64,000 nt of DNA from Leisingera sp. ANG-Vp (lineage in GTDB: Bacteria; Pseudomonadota; Alphaproteobacteria; Rhodobacterales; Rhodobacteraceae), in assembly GCF_000813725.1 (NCBI RefSeq), contig NZ_JWLD01000044.1, positions 177,780 through 241,779 of the forward strand, read 5' to 3'. A program made the position numbers and the translations under genes. Shown here piece by piece: positions 26,515 through 34,767 of this stretch (its first letter is position 1; each line of letters starts with the position of its first letter). The notes beneath the pieces were generated by a model. It did no database searches. It was not told the origin of the DNA and saw nothing but the letters and a program-made list of their open reading frames with translations.

Positions 26515-26823
26515 CTACTTGGAGTAAGCCTTGCGCGCCAGCTCGATGCGGGCATCCATCATCGACATTTCTTTCAGGATCTCCTGCCGGCGGCTGCGGT
26601 CGCCGGTCTCGCGCAGCTCGGCCCGCAGCCGCTGCAATTCGCGCGAAAGGTTCACGAATTCAGGCACTCCGCCGCTTTCACGCACCAGGCGGTTGACCAG
26701 TTCGTTCTCCGGGTCATCGCATTTCGGCAGCGGCTTGCCTGCGCCTTCGAGGTTGTCAAAGGCGCCGTCCTTCTCGGCGGCTTCGATACGGGCGTTGATG
26801 AGGTCGATCAGCGGATGGTCCAT
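26515..26823 (-). CDS. DnaJC28-type (DUF1992) small protein
   Basis: A 102-residue protein beginning MDHPLIDLINARIEAAEKDG with the DUF1992 core AFDNLEGAGKPLPKCDDPEN, followed by Arg/Glu-rich helices. DUF1992 is found in bacterial YhdN-like proteins and the C-terminal part of DnaJ homolog C28; no J-domain is present. Its function is unknown. ATG 26823 fits the conserved start; 26832 (MPAM) is also possible, and neither has a strong ribosome binding site. Longer in-frame readings to 27078 are Arg-rich and overlap the GST gene, so I did not use them. Confidence 0.85.
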   Translation of the reverse strand: MDHPLIDLINARIEAAEKDGAFDNLEGAGKPLPKCDDPENELVNRLVRESGGVPEFVNLSRELQRLRAELRETGDRSRRQEILKEMSMMDARIELARKAYSK

Positions 26824-26932
26824 GGCCGGCATTTTGCCACGGCTGCGCGGCAGGTAAAACCCTCGGCTGCAACTGCTCCGCTGGCGCGCCAGCCCAGCGG
26901 GACGGAAACTGCAGGGTGGAACCTGCCCCCTC

Positions 26933-27541
26933 CTACTCAGCCGCCTGCGGGGCCGGGTTGGCAATCTGCCAGGCCTCCAGCGCCTCGATCTGTGCAATCC
27001 AGCGGTTGATATTGCTGTAGCCCTGAACCGGGTACTGGCAGGGCTCGCGGTAGCACAGGATTGCCCCGACCGAGACATCGGCTGTGGTCATCTGATCTCC
27101 CACCAGCCAATCGCGCCCTTGCAAATGCCCGTCCAGCACTTTGGCGTATTTATGGAAGCCTTCAGCCGCGGCTTCCATGTCAATGTCCTCGCGGCCGAAG
27201 AAATGGCGCGAGATGAACTTGCTGCAGGCCGGGGTCCAGTGGCATCCCTCCCAGAACTGCCAGCGCATGATGTCGTAGCGCGCGTTCGAACGGGGCCACA
27301 ATGGCGTATCATGGTCCGTGCACAGCCGGTTGATAATCGCATTGGATTCCCACAGCGAGCTGCCGTCGTCCTCCTCCAGCACCGGCACCTTGGCATTGGG
27401 GTTGAGGGTCAGAAGCTCCTCCTTGAACTGATCCCCGGCCTGCAGGTCAACGATGGTCTGGGGCAGATCCAGCCCCAGGAGACTATTGACCACCAGCAGT
27501 TTGCGGGAATTCGGAGAGGGTGGAAAAACATGCAGTTTCAT
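26933..27541 (-). CDS. glutathione S-transferase family protein
   Basis: A 202-residue GST-fold protein. The thioredoxin-like N-terminus starts MKLHVFPPSPNSRKLLVVNS with a Ser at the usual catalytic position and contains NAKVPVLEEDDGSSLWESNA (cis-Pro and the Glu-Ser glutathione contact). The helical C-terminal domain includes LQGRDWLVGDQMTTADVSVG. The ATG at 27541 follows GGGAGGCC. It is transcribed away from the 24-bp palindrome at 27706-27729, which lies in its upstream region. The substrate is unknown. Confidence 0.9.
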   Translation of the reverse strand: MKLHVFPPSPNSRKLLVVNSLLGLDLPQTIVDLQAGDQFKEELLTLNPNAKVPVLEEDDGSSLWESNAIINRLCTDHDTPLWPRSNARYDIMRWQFWEGCHWTPACSKFISRHFFGREDIDMEAAAEGFHKYAKVLDGHLQGRDWLVGDQMTTADVSVGAILCYREPCQYPVQGYSNINRWIAQIEALEAWQIANPAPQAAE

Positions 27542-27705
27542 CAAAGGCCTCCCTGGCACCATTATTTAACACAATTGTTAAATAGCAAGCCGGCCGCCTC
27601 CCGTCAACCGGTTGCCCGGACGCGTTCCAGCGATGGCTCCCCACTTTAAGAAACCCACAACAAAGCTTTCTAAAATATAAACAAATTACGTCAGCCAATA
27701 TGCCC

Positions 27706-27729
27706 CAATGTTTCGCGCGCGAAACATTG
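27706..27729. promoter_or_regulatory. perfect 24-bp palindrome, possible operator
   Basis: CAATGTTTCGCG (27706-27717) is followed immediately by its exact reverse complement CGCGAAACATTG (27718-27729). It lies 16 bases beyond the 5'-nucleotidase stop and 165 bases upstream of the GST start, both on the minus strand. There is no T tract on the minus strand after it, so a protein-binding site is at least as likely as a terminator. The TGTTTC and GAAACA arms recall parS, but the centre is six bases rather than four. Confidence 0.55.
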
Positions 27730-27745
27730 AGGCAGCAAGTGCGAC

Positions 27746-29326
27746 CTATTCAGACCGGCTGATCCGCCCGTCGGTGTATGGCGCATAAGCCCCTTGTTCA
27801 GCGAGGTATTCGGCCAGGACATCCGCCACATCCGGCCCGAAGTCATAGGCGTTTTTGTCATCGCCTTCGAACATCGCATAGCCATCGCCGCCGTTGCGCA
27901 CATAGTCGTTTGTAACCACCAGATAGGTCTTCTGCGGATCAATCGGAACAAAGCCCCCCCCGTCGGCCACCATCACCTCGCGCACCCGTCCGGCATTGGG
28001 TGCGACCGAGGCATCCCAAGTGAACTTCATCCCCGCAACCTGCGGAAAACGCCCCTTGATATCCTCCACTTGGCTGACGCCATTCTCCAGCGCTTCAACC
28101 AGCACCTCCCCGGTGATCTCAAAGGTCGAGAGCGTGTTCTGGAACGGCAGGATGGTCAGAACCTCGCCCATGGTCACCTCGCCTGCATCCAGGCTGGCGC
28201 GGATACCGCCGGAATTGGCGATGGCAATGGTCACGCCCTGATCCTTCACCCGGTCCAGCATCGCGTCCGCCACCAGGTTGCCCATCTCGCATTCCTGAAC
28301 CCGGCAAACCGAACGGTCGCCTTCGATGGGAGCCGCGGTCTCGGCCACCACCTTGTTGCGGATCTGGTCCAGCGGCTGCGCCAGTTCGGCAATCCGGTCC
28401 AGGGTGCCCGCATCCTCGGAGACGGCTGCATCCATGATCAGCGGCTCGCCCGTGGCGCTGATGACGTTGCCCGCGCCATCAAACATCACGTTCAGCTCGC
28501 CCAGGAACTTGCCATAGGCATAGGCCTGCACGATCTGCACCCCGTTCACCTCGGTGGGATACGGACCTGCAGCCTTGTCCGAGACATTGGACAGATAGGT
28601 ATTGGTATGGCCGCCGACGATCACATCAACCCCGGTGGTTTCCGCTGCCACCTTCTGGTCCACGCCATAGCCCGAGTGGCTGAGCACGATGATCTTGTTA
28701 ACCCCATCCGCCGTCAGCCGGTCGACTTCAGCCTGCACCGCTGCCACCGGATCGGAAAAGGTGACGTGCTCGCCCGGGCTGGCAAGCTCATGCGTGTCCT
28801 CGGGTGTCAGGCCAATGAGACCGATCCGCTCGCCGCCGCGGGTGATCACCGTGGATTTCTTCAGCACACCGGCCAAAGCAGGTTCCGCTGAAACATCCGC
28901 GTTGGACATCAGCACCGGAAAGCCCACCGCATCCATGAATCCGCGCAGCACTTCGGGGCCGTCATCAAACTCGTGGTTGCCCACGGTCATCCCGTCATAG
29001 CCCAGCTTGTTCATGAACTCGGCCGCCATCCGGCCCTTGTAATAGGTGTAAAACAGCGAGCCCTGGAACTGGTCGCCGCCATCCACCAGGATCGAATTTC
29101 CGGCCCGCGCCCGCGCCTCGGCAATGGCCGTCACCAGCCGTGCAGTGCCGCCAAAGCATTTGCCTTCGGCCTGATCTTCCGCATCGCAGGCGCTGTCGTA
29201 TTTGTTGATCGGCTCGAACCGGGAATGAAAGTCGTTGGTGTGCAGGATAGTGAGTTTGTACTCCGCCGCAGCCATGCCCGACGAAAGGGCCAGCACTGCA
29301 ACCGATGAAAGAATCCGCGCGATCAT
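27746..29326 (-). CDS. periplasmic 5'-nucleotidase/2',3'-cyclic phosphodiesterase family (UshA-like)
   Basis: A 526-residue exported metallophosphoesterase with a signal peptide (ARILSSVAVLALSSGMAAAE). The N-terminal dimetal domain carries TILHTNDFHSRFEP, SILVDGGDQFQGSLFYTYYK, MTVGNHEFDDG, VLSHSGYGVD and DVIVGGHTNTYL. The C-terminal nucleotide-specificity domain has NLVADAMLDRV, IANSGGIRASLDAGEVTMGE and VVTNDYVRNGGDGY. The family hydrolyses extracellular nucleotides to nucleosides and phosphate. The ATG at 29326 has GGGAG upstream; an in-frame ATG at 29419 is rejected because it would bury the signal peptide. It is divergent from the DUF952 gene. Confidence 0.93.
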   Translation of the reverse strand: MIARILSSVAVLALSSGMAAAEYKLTILHTNDFHSRFEPINKYDSACDAEDQAEGKCFGGTARLVTAIAEARARAGNSILVDGGDQFQGSLFYTYYKGRMAAEFMNKLGYDGMTVGNHEFDDGPEVLRGFMDAVGFPVLMSNADVSAEPALAGVLKKSTVITRGGERIGLIGLTPEDTHELASPGEHVTFSDPVAAVQAEVDRLTADGVNKIIVLSHSGYGVDQKVAAETTGVDVIVGGHTNTYLSNVSDKAAGPYPTEVNGVQIVQAYAYGKFLGELNVMFDGAGNVISATGEPLIMDAAVSEDAGTLDRIAELAQPLDQIRNKVVAETAAPIEGDRSVCRVQECEMGNLVADAMLDRVKDQGVTIAIANSGGIRASLDAGEVTMGEVLTILPFQNTLSTFEITGEVLVEALENGVSQVEDIKGRFPQVAGMKFTWDASVAPNAGRVREVMVADGGGFVPIDPQKTYLVVTNDYVRNGGDGYAMFEGDDKNAYDFGPDVADVLAEYLAEQGAYAPYTDGRISRSE

Positions 29327-29504
29327 GAGATTTGCTCCCGTTGTTTTGGCCTGATGGTGCGCGCAATGGCCCTGCCCGTCAAAGGGGAAAAGCGGGTCTG
29401 CTGCCTCTCGCTGCGTCAACGGGCCTGCCCCGGTTCGCCTGCCAGATCCCCGGCACCGGCCAATCCCCCTTGATTCATCAGCAAACGCAGGGCATCAGGC
29501 CCTC

Positions 29505-29843
29505 ATGCTGATTTACAAGATTTTCCGGGCGGACGAATGGGCCGCTTTGCAAGCGGCGGGCGAAACCCAGGGCGCGCCGGTTGATGTCGCTGATGGCTTT
29601 GTCCATTTCTCCACTGCAACACAGGCGGCGGAAACCGCGGCCAAGCATTTTGCCGGTGCCGAGGGGCTCACCCTCCTGGCCTGCGATGCCGGGGCGATGG
29701 GGGAAGACCTGAAGTGGGAGGTCTCCCGCGGCGGTGCCGAGTTCCCGCATCTCTACCGCAACATCCGTCTGTCGGATGTGGTCTGGTCCAAACCGCTGCC
29801 GCTGGTGGGCGGCGCACACCAGTTCCCGGAGGAGATGGTATGA
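29505..29843 (+). CDS. DUF952 family protein
   Basis: A 112-residue protein matching DUF952: [20 protein letters not shown], then [20 protein letters not shown] and [20 protein letters not shown]. The family is related to ADP-ribosyltransferase-like or glutathione-transferase-associated small proteins, but no activity is established. Its TGA overlaps the pyrD start (ATGA at 29840), so it is translationally coupled to pyrimidine synthesis. Confidence 0.88.
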   Translation: MLIYKIFRADEWAALQAAGETQGAPVDVADGFVHFSTATQAAETAAKHFAGAEGLTLLACDAGAMGEDLKWEVSRGGAEFPHLYRNIRLSDVVWSKPLPLVGGAHQFPEEMV

Positions 29844-30898
29844 AACTGACCGAGAAGCTGGCGCTGGCCGCCCTGCACAAGGTGGACCCTGAGGCTGCGC
29901 ACGGGCTGTCTGTCAAGGCGTTGACCATGGGGCTGACGCCAACGCCCGGCCCGGTGACCTCCGCGCGGCTGAAAACCTCGCTGGCAGGGATTGAGCTGCC
30001 GAATCCGGTGGGTTTGGCCGCAGGCTTTGACAAGAACGCCGAGGCGCTGGCGCCGCTGTCAAAATCCGGTTTCGGCTTCATCGAGGTCGGCGCTGCAACG
30101 CCCCGCGCCCAGCCCGGCAACCCCAAGCCGCGCCTGTTCCGGCTGACCGAGGACAAGGCGGCGATCAACCGCTTCGGCTTTAACAACGAGGGCATGGAAG
30201 CCATCGGCGCCCGGCTGGCACAGCGCCCGCGCGATGCGGTGATCGGCCTGAACCTTGGCGCCAACAAGGACAGCGAGGACCGCGCTGCGGATTTTGCCAA
30301 AGTGCTGGCGCACTGCGGCGCGCATCTGGATTTTGCCACTGTCAACGTGTCGTCGCCCAACACCGAAAAACTGCGCGACCTGCAGGGCAAGGCGGCGCTG
30401 TCGGCGCTGCTGGCGGGCGTCATTGAGACCCGCGGGGGCCTCAGCCGCCGGGTGCCGGTGTTCCTGAAGATCGCCCCGGATCTGGACCGCGAGGGGATTG
30501 AGGACATTGCCGCTGTCGCCGTGGAAACCGGCATCGACGCGGTGATTGCCACCAACACCACGCTTTCGCGCGACGGGTTGCGCAGCGCCCACAAGGGCGA
30601 GGCCGGCGGGCTGTCCGGCGCGCCGCTGTTTGAGAAATCCACCCGCGTTCTGGCGCAACTGTCGGAACTGCTGGACGGCAAGGTGCCGCTGGTCGGCGTC
30701 GGCGGCATCAGCACGGCGGAACAGGCCTATGCCAAGATCTGCGCCGGTGCCTCGGCCGTACAGTTCTACACTGCCATGGTCTATGGCGGGCTGTCGCTGG
30801 CCGGAGACATCGCCCGCGGACTGGATGCGTTGCTGGCAAAGGACGGGTTTGACAACGTCGCGCAAGCGGTTGGAACAAAACGGAAGGATTGGCTGTGA
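29840..30898 (+). CDS. pyrD: quinone-dependent dihydroorotate dehydrogenase
   Basis: A 352-residue class 2 PyrD, which oxidises dihydroorotate to orotate with FMN and passes electrons to the membrane quinone pool. The N-terminal helix region ([20 protein letters not shown]) is the membrane-association segment of class 2 enzymes. Conserved parts are [70 protein letters not shown] (catalytic Ser) and [20 protein letters not shown]. The ATG at 29840 follows GGAGGAG and overlaps the DUF952 stop; the next gene begins inside its stop as GTGA. Confidence 0.95.
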   Translation: MKLTEKLALAALHKVDPEAAHGLSVKALTMGLTPTPGPVTSARLKTSLAGIELPNPVGLAAGFDKNAEALAPLSKSGFGFIEVGAATPRAQPGNPKPRLFRLTEDKAAINRFGFNNEGMEAIGARLAQRPRDAVIGLNLGANKDSEDRAADFAKVLAHCGAHLDFATVNVSSPNTEKLRDLQGKAALSALLAGVIETRGGLSRRVPVFLKIAPDLDREGIEDIAAVAVETGIDAVIATNTTLSRDGLRSAHKGEAGGLSGAPLFEKSTRVLAQLSELLDGKVPLVGVGGISTAEQAYAKICAGASAVQFYTAMVYGGLSLAGDIARGLDALLAKDGFDNVAQAVGTKRKDWL

Positions 30899-31236
30899 TC
30901 ACCTATTGGCACTACCCGAAATGCTCAAAATCCCGCGCGGGCCTGGCGCTGATCGAAGAACGCGGCGCAGAGGTTCAGACCCGCGCTTATCTGGAAGACG
31001 CACCCTCGGTTGAAGAGCTGAAGGCGGTGCAGGCCGCGCTTGGTGTGTCCGCGGTGGAAATGATGCGGACCGGCGAGAAGGTCTTCAAGGAGCTGGGGCT
31101 GAGCAAAGACAGCGCCGAGGAAGATCTGCTGGCGGCAATGGCCGCGCATCCGATCCTGATCGAGCGCCCGATTGCGATCAAGGACGGCAAGGCGGTGATC
31201 GGCCGCCCGACCGAAGCGATTGAATCCCTGCTGTAA
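30895..31236 (+). CDS. ArsC/YfgD-family reductase-like protein
   Basis: A 113-residue ArsC-fold (thioredoxin-like) protein. It starts [20 protein letters not shown] with the single Cys of the YfgD/ArsC active loop (KCSKSR) and contains [20 protein letters not shown], whose Arg contacts oxyanion in true arsenate reductases. Members with CSKSR are often not arsenic-specific, and no other ars gene is nearby, so arsenate reduction is unproven. The GTG start at 30895 lies six bases after GGAAGGA and overlaps the pyrD TGA, making DUF952-pyrD-arsC-like one operon. Confidence 0.85.
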   Translation: MITYWHYPKCSKSRAGLALIEERGAEVQTRAYLEDAPSVEELKAVQAALGVSAVEMMRTGEKVFKELGLSKDSAEEDLLAAMAAHPILIERPIAIKDGKAVIGRPTEAIESLL

Positions 31237-31244
31237 GATACGGC

Positions 31245-31264
31245 GGCGGGCCTATTGGCCCGCC
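31245..31264. terminator. 8-bp hairpin between convergent genes
   Basis: GGCGGGCC (31245-31252) and GGCCCGCC (31257-31264) form a perfect stem around loop TATT, midway between the convergent ArsC-like and MATE stops. It has no T tract on either side but is well placed as a shared terminator. Confidence 0.55.
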
Positions 31265-31272
31265 CCGACAAC

Positions 31273-32592
31273 TCAGGCGCCGACCTGCGCCTCCAGCCGC
31301 GGGTAGCGCAGGCCCAGGGTCACACCGCGGGCCAGATTCAGCACCATCAGCGCAGCCCAGAGCCCGTGGTTGCCAAAGGCCGGGACCAGCACCAGCAGCG
31401 CAACCACATAGGCCGCCACGGACTGGATCATCGCCCACCGCATGTCGCGGGTCCAGGTGGCGCCGATGTAGATGCCGTCGAACATGTAGCTGGCCACGCT
31501 GAGCGCGGGCATCACAACCGCCCAGATCAGGAATACACGGCCCGCTTCGCGCACGTCAGGCGAAGTGGACATCAGGTCGATCAGCCAGGGGCCGCCAGCG
31601 GCAAAAGCAATCCCCAGCAGCACCGATCCGCCCACGCCCCATTGCGCGGTGATCACCGACGCCCGGCGCACTTTTTCACGGGCCTTGGCACCAACCGCGC
31701 TGCCGACCAGCGCCTCGGCTGAGAAAGCAAACCCGTCCAACGCAAAGGCGGTGATCTCGACAAACTGCAGCAGGATCTGGTTGGCGGCGAGGTTCACGTC
31801 CCCCACTCCGGAGCCGATGAAGAGGAAGGTGGTAAAGGAGCCGGTGAGCAAGACAGACCGCACCATGATGTCGCCATTCACCTGCATCATCCGCTTGAGC
31901 CGGGCGCGGTCGAACACCCGGCCCCAATCGCGCCATTGATCGCCTGCAAAGGCGTCCCTGCAAAGATACAGGCCAAAGGCCAGCCCGGTCCATTCGGCGA
32001 TCAGAGTGGCAGTGGCAACACCCTCGACGCCCCAGCCGAGGCCCAGCACAAACCACAGGTCGAGGGCGATATTCAGCCCGTTCATCCAGATTTGCAGCAG
32101 AAACACACCGCGGGTGCGCTCGACCGCGATCAGCCAGCCGGTGACAGCATAAAGCCCGATGGTGGCAGGCGCCCCCCAGATGCGGATCTCCAGGTAATCG
32201 CGGGCCAGCCCTTCGACTTCGGCACTGGCGGGCGCCAGCGCAAAGGCGCCCCAGAACACGGCCCCTTGGGCGATGATGAAGACCGCTCCGGCGGCAAAGG
32301 CCAGCAGCAGGCCGCGCATCAAAAGGGCGCCGGTTTCGGCCCAATCCCCTGCCCCGCGAGCCTGGGCCGCCAATCCGGTGGTGCCCATCCGCAGGAAGCC
32401 GAAGATCCAGTAGATCGTCGCCAGGATCACCGCGCCGATGCCAACGGCGCCGATCGGGGCGGCCTCGCCCATCTGGCCGACAACCCCGGTGTCGACGGCG
32501 CCCAGAATGGGCACCGTGGCATTCGACAGCACAATCGGCAAAGCAATCTTGAGCACCCGCTTGTGGGTGATATCCGTGTTCGCGCTGGTCAT
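31273..32592 (-). CDS. MATE-family efflux transporter (DinF-like)
   Basis: A 439-residue membrane protein of about 12 helices. It starts with HKRVLKIALPIVLSNATVPI and LGAVDTGVVGQMGEAAPIGAV, the conserved first-lobe MATE segments, followed by FGFLRMGTTGLAAQARGAGD and a second lobe with DVNLAANQILLQFVEITAFA and LDGFAFSAEALVGSAVGA, as in the DinF branch. MATE proteins export cationic compounds using Na+ or H+. It starts four bases after the stop of the upstream thioesterase, so the three minus-strand genes form an operon. Confidence 0.92.
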   Translation of the reverse strand: MTSANTDITHKRVLKIALPIVLSNATVPILGAVDTGVVGQMGEAAPIGAVGIGAVILATIYWIFGFLRMGTTGLAAQARGAGDWAETGALLMRGLLLAFAAGAVFIIAQGAVFWGAFALAPASAEVEGLARDYLEIRIWGAPATIGLYAVTGWLIAVERTRGVFLLQIWMNGLNIALDLWFVLGLGWGVEGVATATLIAEWTGLAFGLYLCRDAFAGDQWRDWGRVFDRARLKRMMQVNGDIMVRSVLLTGSFTTFLFIGSGVGDVNLAANQILLQFVEITAFALDGFAFSAEALVGSAVGAKAREKVRRASVITAQWGVGGSVLLGIAFAAGGPWLIDLMSTSPDVREAGRVFLIWAVVMPALSVASYMFDGIYIGATWTRDMRWAMIQSVAAYVVALLVLVPAFGNHGLWAALMVLNLARGVTLGLRYPRLEAQVGA

Positions 32593-32596
32593 GTTT

Positions 32597-33115
32597 TCAG
32601 CCTTCGCCGTTCTGGTCCTGCGGCATCAGGAAATGACCGGTGGCCTGGGCAAAGAGTTTGTCCTTGTGATCCTGCCAGGCCTCCACATGAACCGAGGCAT
32701 AGCGCCGCCCTGAGCGGTTCACCCGCGCCCGCGCATAAGCGTCGCGCGGCAGGCCCGAGCGCAGGTAATCCACGGTGAAGTCGATGGTCTTGGGCTGGCG
32801 CGGCAGGTTGCCCTTGGCCATTTCCGCTGGATCAAGCTCGCCGGATTCGATGCGCGGCCACAGATGCGACCAGTTGAGGGTGATCATCGCGGTGATTTCC
32901 AGGAAGGCGGCAGTCACCCCGCCGTGGATTGCAGGCAGGAAAGGATTGCCGATCAGCTTGTCGTCGAAGTTCAGCTGCGCCGTCAGCTCATCGCCGCGGC
33001 GGTCGAAGGTCACATTCAGGAAGCGGATATATGGCACCGAGTCGACCAGTGCCGACAGGGCGGCATCGCGGCGCTGCTTGACCACCTGAATGGGTTCGGG
33101 ACGGGGGCGGCTCAA
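32597..33115 (-). CDS. PaaI-family hotdog thioesterase, TTG start
   Basis: A 172-residue hotdog-fold acyl-CoA thioesterase. It has [20 protein letters not shown], the PaaI-type signature [20 protein letters not shown], and [20 protein letters not shown]. The start is TTG at 33115: GGAGAG lies seven bases upstream and the TTGA overlaps the TGA of the preceding thioesterase; no ATG fits. Tandem hotdog genes of this kind often clear CoA from stalled intermediates; the substrate is unknown. Confidence 0.87.
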   Translation of the reverse strand: MSRPRPEPIQVVKQRRDAALSALVDSVPYIRFLNVTFDRRGDELTAQLNFDDKLIGNPFLPAIHGGVTAAFLEITAMITLNWSHLWPRIESGELDPAEMAKGNLPRQPKTIDFTVDYLRSGLPRDAYARARVNRSGRRYASVHVEAWQDHKDKLFAQATGHFLMPQDQNGEG

Positions 33116-33534
33116 AACTTGCTCTCCACGGTAAAGGCGCCGGCTGCTGTGGCGACGGGGCGGTCTTCGTCCTCGTCCATGGCCACGGCGCGGACAAAGG
33201 CAACGGTGCGGGTGATCTGGTGGCAGGTGGCGCGGGTGGTGATCGTCTGCCCCGGCGTTGCGGGGCGCATGTAGTCGATGCGCAGGTCGATGGTGGCAGT
33301 GCCGCCGGGCGCCGAAGGGTGCGCCATCACCGCGGCGCCGCAGCAGGTGTCCATCAGCGCCGAGACCGCGCCGCCGTGGATCACCCCGGTGGCCGGGTCG
33401 CCCACCAGCTTCTCGTCATAACCCATGCGGATCTCGGCCGTGCCGTCGCCCAGCGCGGTCAGCTTCATGCCCAATTGCTTGGCATGAGGGATGGCTTCGA
33501 TGAACTGGCGCGCGAACTCTGTCTTGTCGGCCAT
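33112..33534 (-). CDS. PaaI-family hotdog thioesterase
   Basis: A 140-residue hotdog thioesterase with [20 protein letters not shown], the active segment [20 protein letters not shown], and [20 protein letters not shown]. The ATG at 33534 (MADKTEFAR) has AAGGGA upstream; a longer in-frame reading to 33681 would overlap the divergent MerR gene's leader and is Cys/Arg-rich. It is first in a three-gene operon with the next thioesterase and the MATE transporter. Confidence 0.9.
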   Translation of the reverse strand: MADKTEFARQFIEAIPHAKQLGMKLTALGDGTAEIRMGYDEKLVGDPATGVIHGGAVSALMDTCCGAAVMAHPSAPGGTATIDLRIDYMRPATPGQTITTRATCHQITRTVAFVRAVAMDEDEDRPVATAAGAFTVESKF

Positions 33535-33659
33535 ATGGCTGTCCCTTCGGATTGTCTGCCTCATCTTTGGCCTTGGCATGGCCCAAGCGCAAGTGTGCCG
33601 CCGCGGGAGGTTGCCATGTTCGCTGCAAGTGCATAGGTTCCCGGCAAGGGAGAAGATGG

Positions 33660-34028
33660 ATGGCCGACAACAGATTGTCATTCAAGGAAATGTGCGCCGA
33701 GTTCGAGGTCACGCCGCGGACGCTGCGCTACTATGAATACATCGAATTGCTGCAGCCGGACCGCGAAGGCCGGTCCCGGTTTTACGGCGCGCGCGAGCGT
33801 GCCCGGATGAAGCTGATCCTGCGCGGGCGCAAGTTCGGCTTTCAGCTGGAAGAGATCCGCCAGTGGCTGCTGATCTATGAGGAAGAGGGCAACGACGCCC
33901 AGAACCATGCCTTTATGGAAATGGCCGACCGGCAGCTGGTTGAGCTGGAAAAACAGCGCGAGCAGATTAACGAGGCCATCGAAGAGCTCAGCGCGCTGCG
34001 CGAAAGCACCCGGGCGCTGCTGAAGTAG
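33660..34028 (+). CDS. MerR-family transcriptional regulator 1
   Basis: A 122-residue MerR-type regulator. The DNA-binding domain ([20 protein letters not shown], then [20 protein letters not shown]) is followed by a coiled-coil dimer helix ([20 protein letters not shown]). There is no C-terminal effector domain or Cys cluster, as in LiuR-like members. It is closely related to the regulator at 34314, sharing FTPRTLR-type and LKLILRG segments. ATG 33660 has GGGAGA upstream. A strong terminator follows at 34056-34080, so it is transcribed separately from the second MerR gene. Confidence 0.9.
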   Translation: MADNRLSFKEMCAEFEVTPRTLRYYEYIELLQPDREGRSRFYGARERARMKLILRGRKFGFQLEEIRQWLLIYEEEGNDAQNHAFMEMADRQLVELEKQREQINEAIEELSALRESTRALLK

Positions 34029-34055
34029 CCAGGCTCCGGATTTCGGCATTTGCAG

Positions 34056-34080
34056 CCCTGCCCTTGTGGCGGGGTTTTTT
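34056..34080 (+). terminator. Rho-independent terminator after MerR 1
   Basis: CCCTGCC (34056-34062) and GGCGGGG (34068-34074) pair with one G·U around loop CTTGT, followed by six T (34075-34080). Confidence 0.82.
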
Positions 34081-34231
34081 GTTGCGGAACAGGGGTGCCG
34101 GATTCGCCGGCAGACGGGCCGGGCACCCTGCGGGAACCGCCGGAATTGCAGCCTCAGATCCCGTTACGTTGCGTCACTTTTTGTGCGTTTTGCGAACCCC
34201 TCACGGTTTTGAAAGTGACGTGACGTATGAA

Positions 34232-34245
34232 TTACGTAAACGTAA
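34232..34245. promoter_or_regulatory. TTACGT-AA-ACGTAA inverted repeat before MerR 2, likely operator
   Basis: The 14-bp perfect inverted repeat lies 69 bases before the MerR 2 start. A degenerate relative (TTACGTTGCGTCA) occurs about 70 bases upstream near 34164-34176. The TTACGTxxACGTAA shape is what I recall for LiuR-type MerR regulators of branched-chain and fatty-acid degradation, so autoregulation of this gene and control of the downstream operon is a reasonable inference. Confidence 0.6.
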
Positions 34246-34313
34246 AGTCAGTCTTGCAAGCTGAGCCCGCTGCGCACAGCTTGTCTCTGCACCAAGCCGT
34301 AAGAGTAACGACG

Positions 34314-34715
34314 ATGACCGAAGAAACCATGACCATCCGGGAAATGTGCGAGGCCTTTGACGTGACCCCGCGCACCCTCCGGTTCTACGAAGCCAAGGAA
34401 CTGCTGTTCCCGATCCGCGAAGGCCAGAAGCGGCTGTTCACCAAGCGCGACCGCGCCCGGCTGAAGCTGATCCTGCGCGGCAAGCGGTTCGGCTTCAGCC
34501 TGGAGGAGATCCGCCAGCTGCTGGACCTCTATCATGTGGACGAGCAGCGGCTGACCCAGCTGACCAAGACCTATGAGATCGCCCAGGAGCGTCTCGCCGA
34601 TATGGAACGCCAGCGCGAAGAGCTGACGGAAGCCATTGAAGACCTGAAGGAGCAGCTGGCCTGGGGCGAGAAGATGATCGCCTCGATGAAGGCCGGAGAG
34701 AAAGCCGCCGAATAG
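34314..34715 (+). CDS. MerR-family transcriptional regulator 2 (LiuR-like)
   Basis: A 133-residue MerR-type regulator with [20 protein letters not shown] as the helix-turn-helix, [20 protein letters not shown] as the second half of the DNA-binding domain, and a long C-terminal coiled coil ([20 protein letters not shown]). It is a paralogue of the regulator at 33660. An acyl-CoA dehydrogenase gene starts 52 bases later on the same strand. LiuR-type members of this family repress acyl-CoA degradation genes and respond to CoA intermediates, which suits this position. I used ATG 34314; 34329 is an alternative, and the frame upstream to 34227 runs through the operator. Confidence 0.9.
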   Translation: MTEETMTIREMCEAFDVTPRTLRFYEAKELLFPIREGQKRLFTKRDRARLKLILRGKRFGFSLEEIRQLLDLYHVDEQRLTQLTKTYEIAQERLADMERQREELTEAIEDLKEQLAWGEKMIASMKAGEKAAE

Positions 34716-34767
34716 GCCGCCCTGCCCCTGCAGGAGACCTGAAACAAGAAACCCGACGAGGACCGAG

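Noticed and set aside
27706..27729. Calling the 24-bp palindrome a true parS site
   Set aside because: The arms match but the centre is six bases instead of four and no par gene is nearby, so I list it only as an unassigned palindrome.
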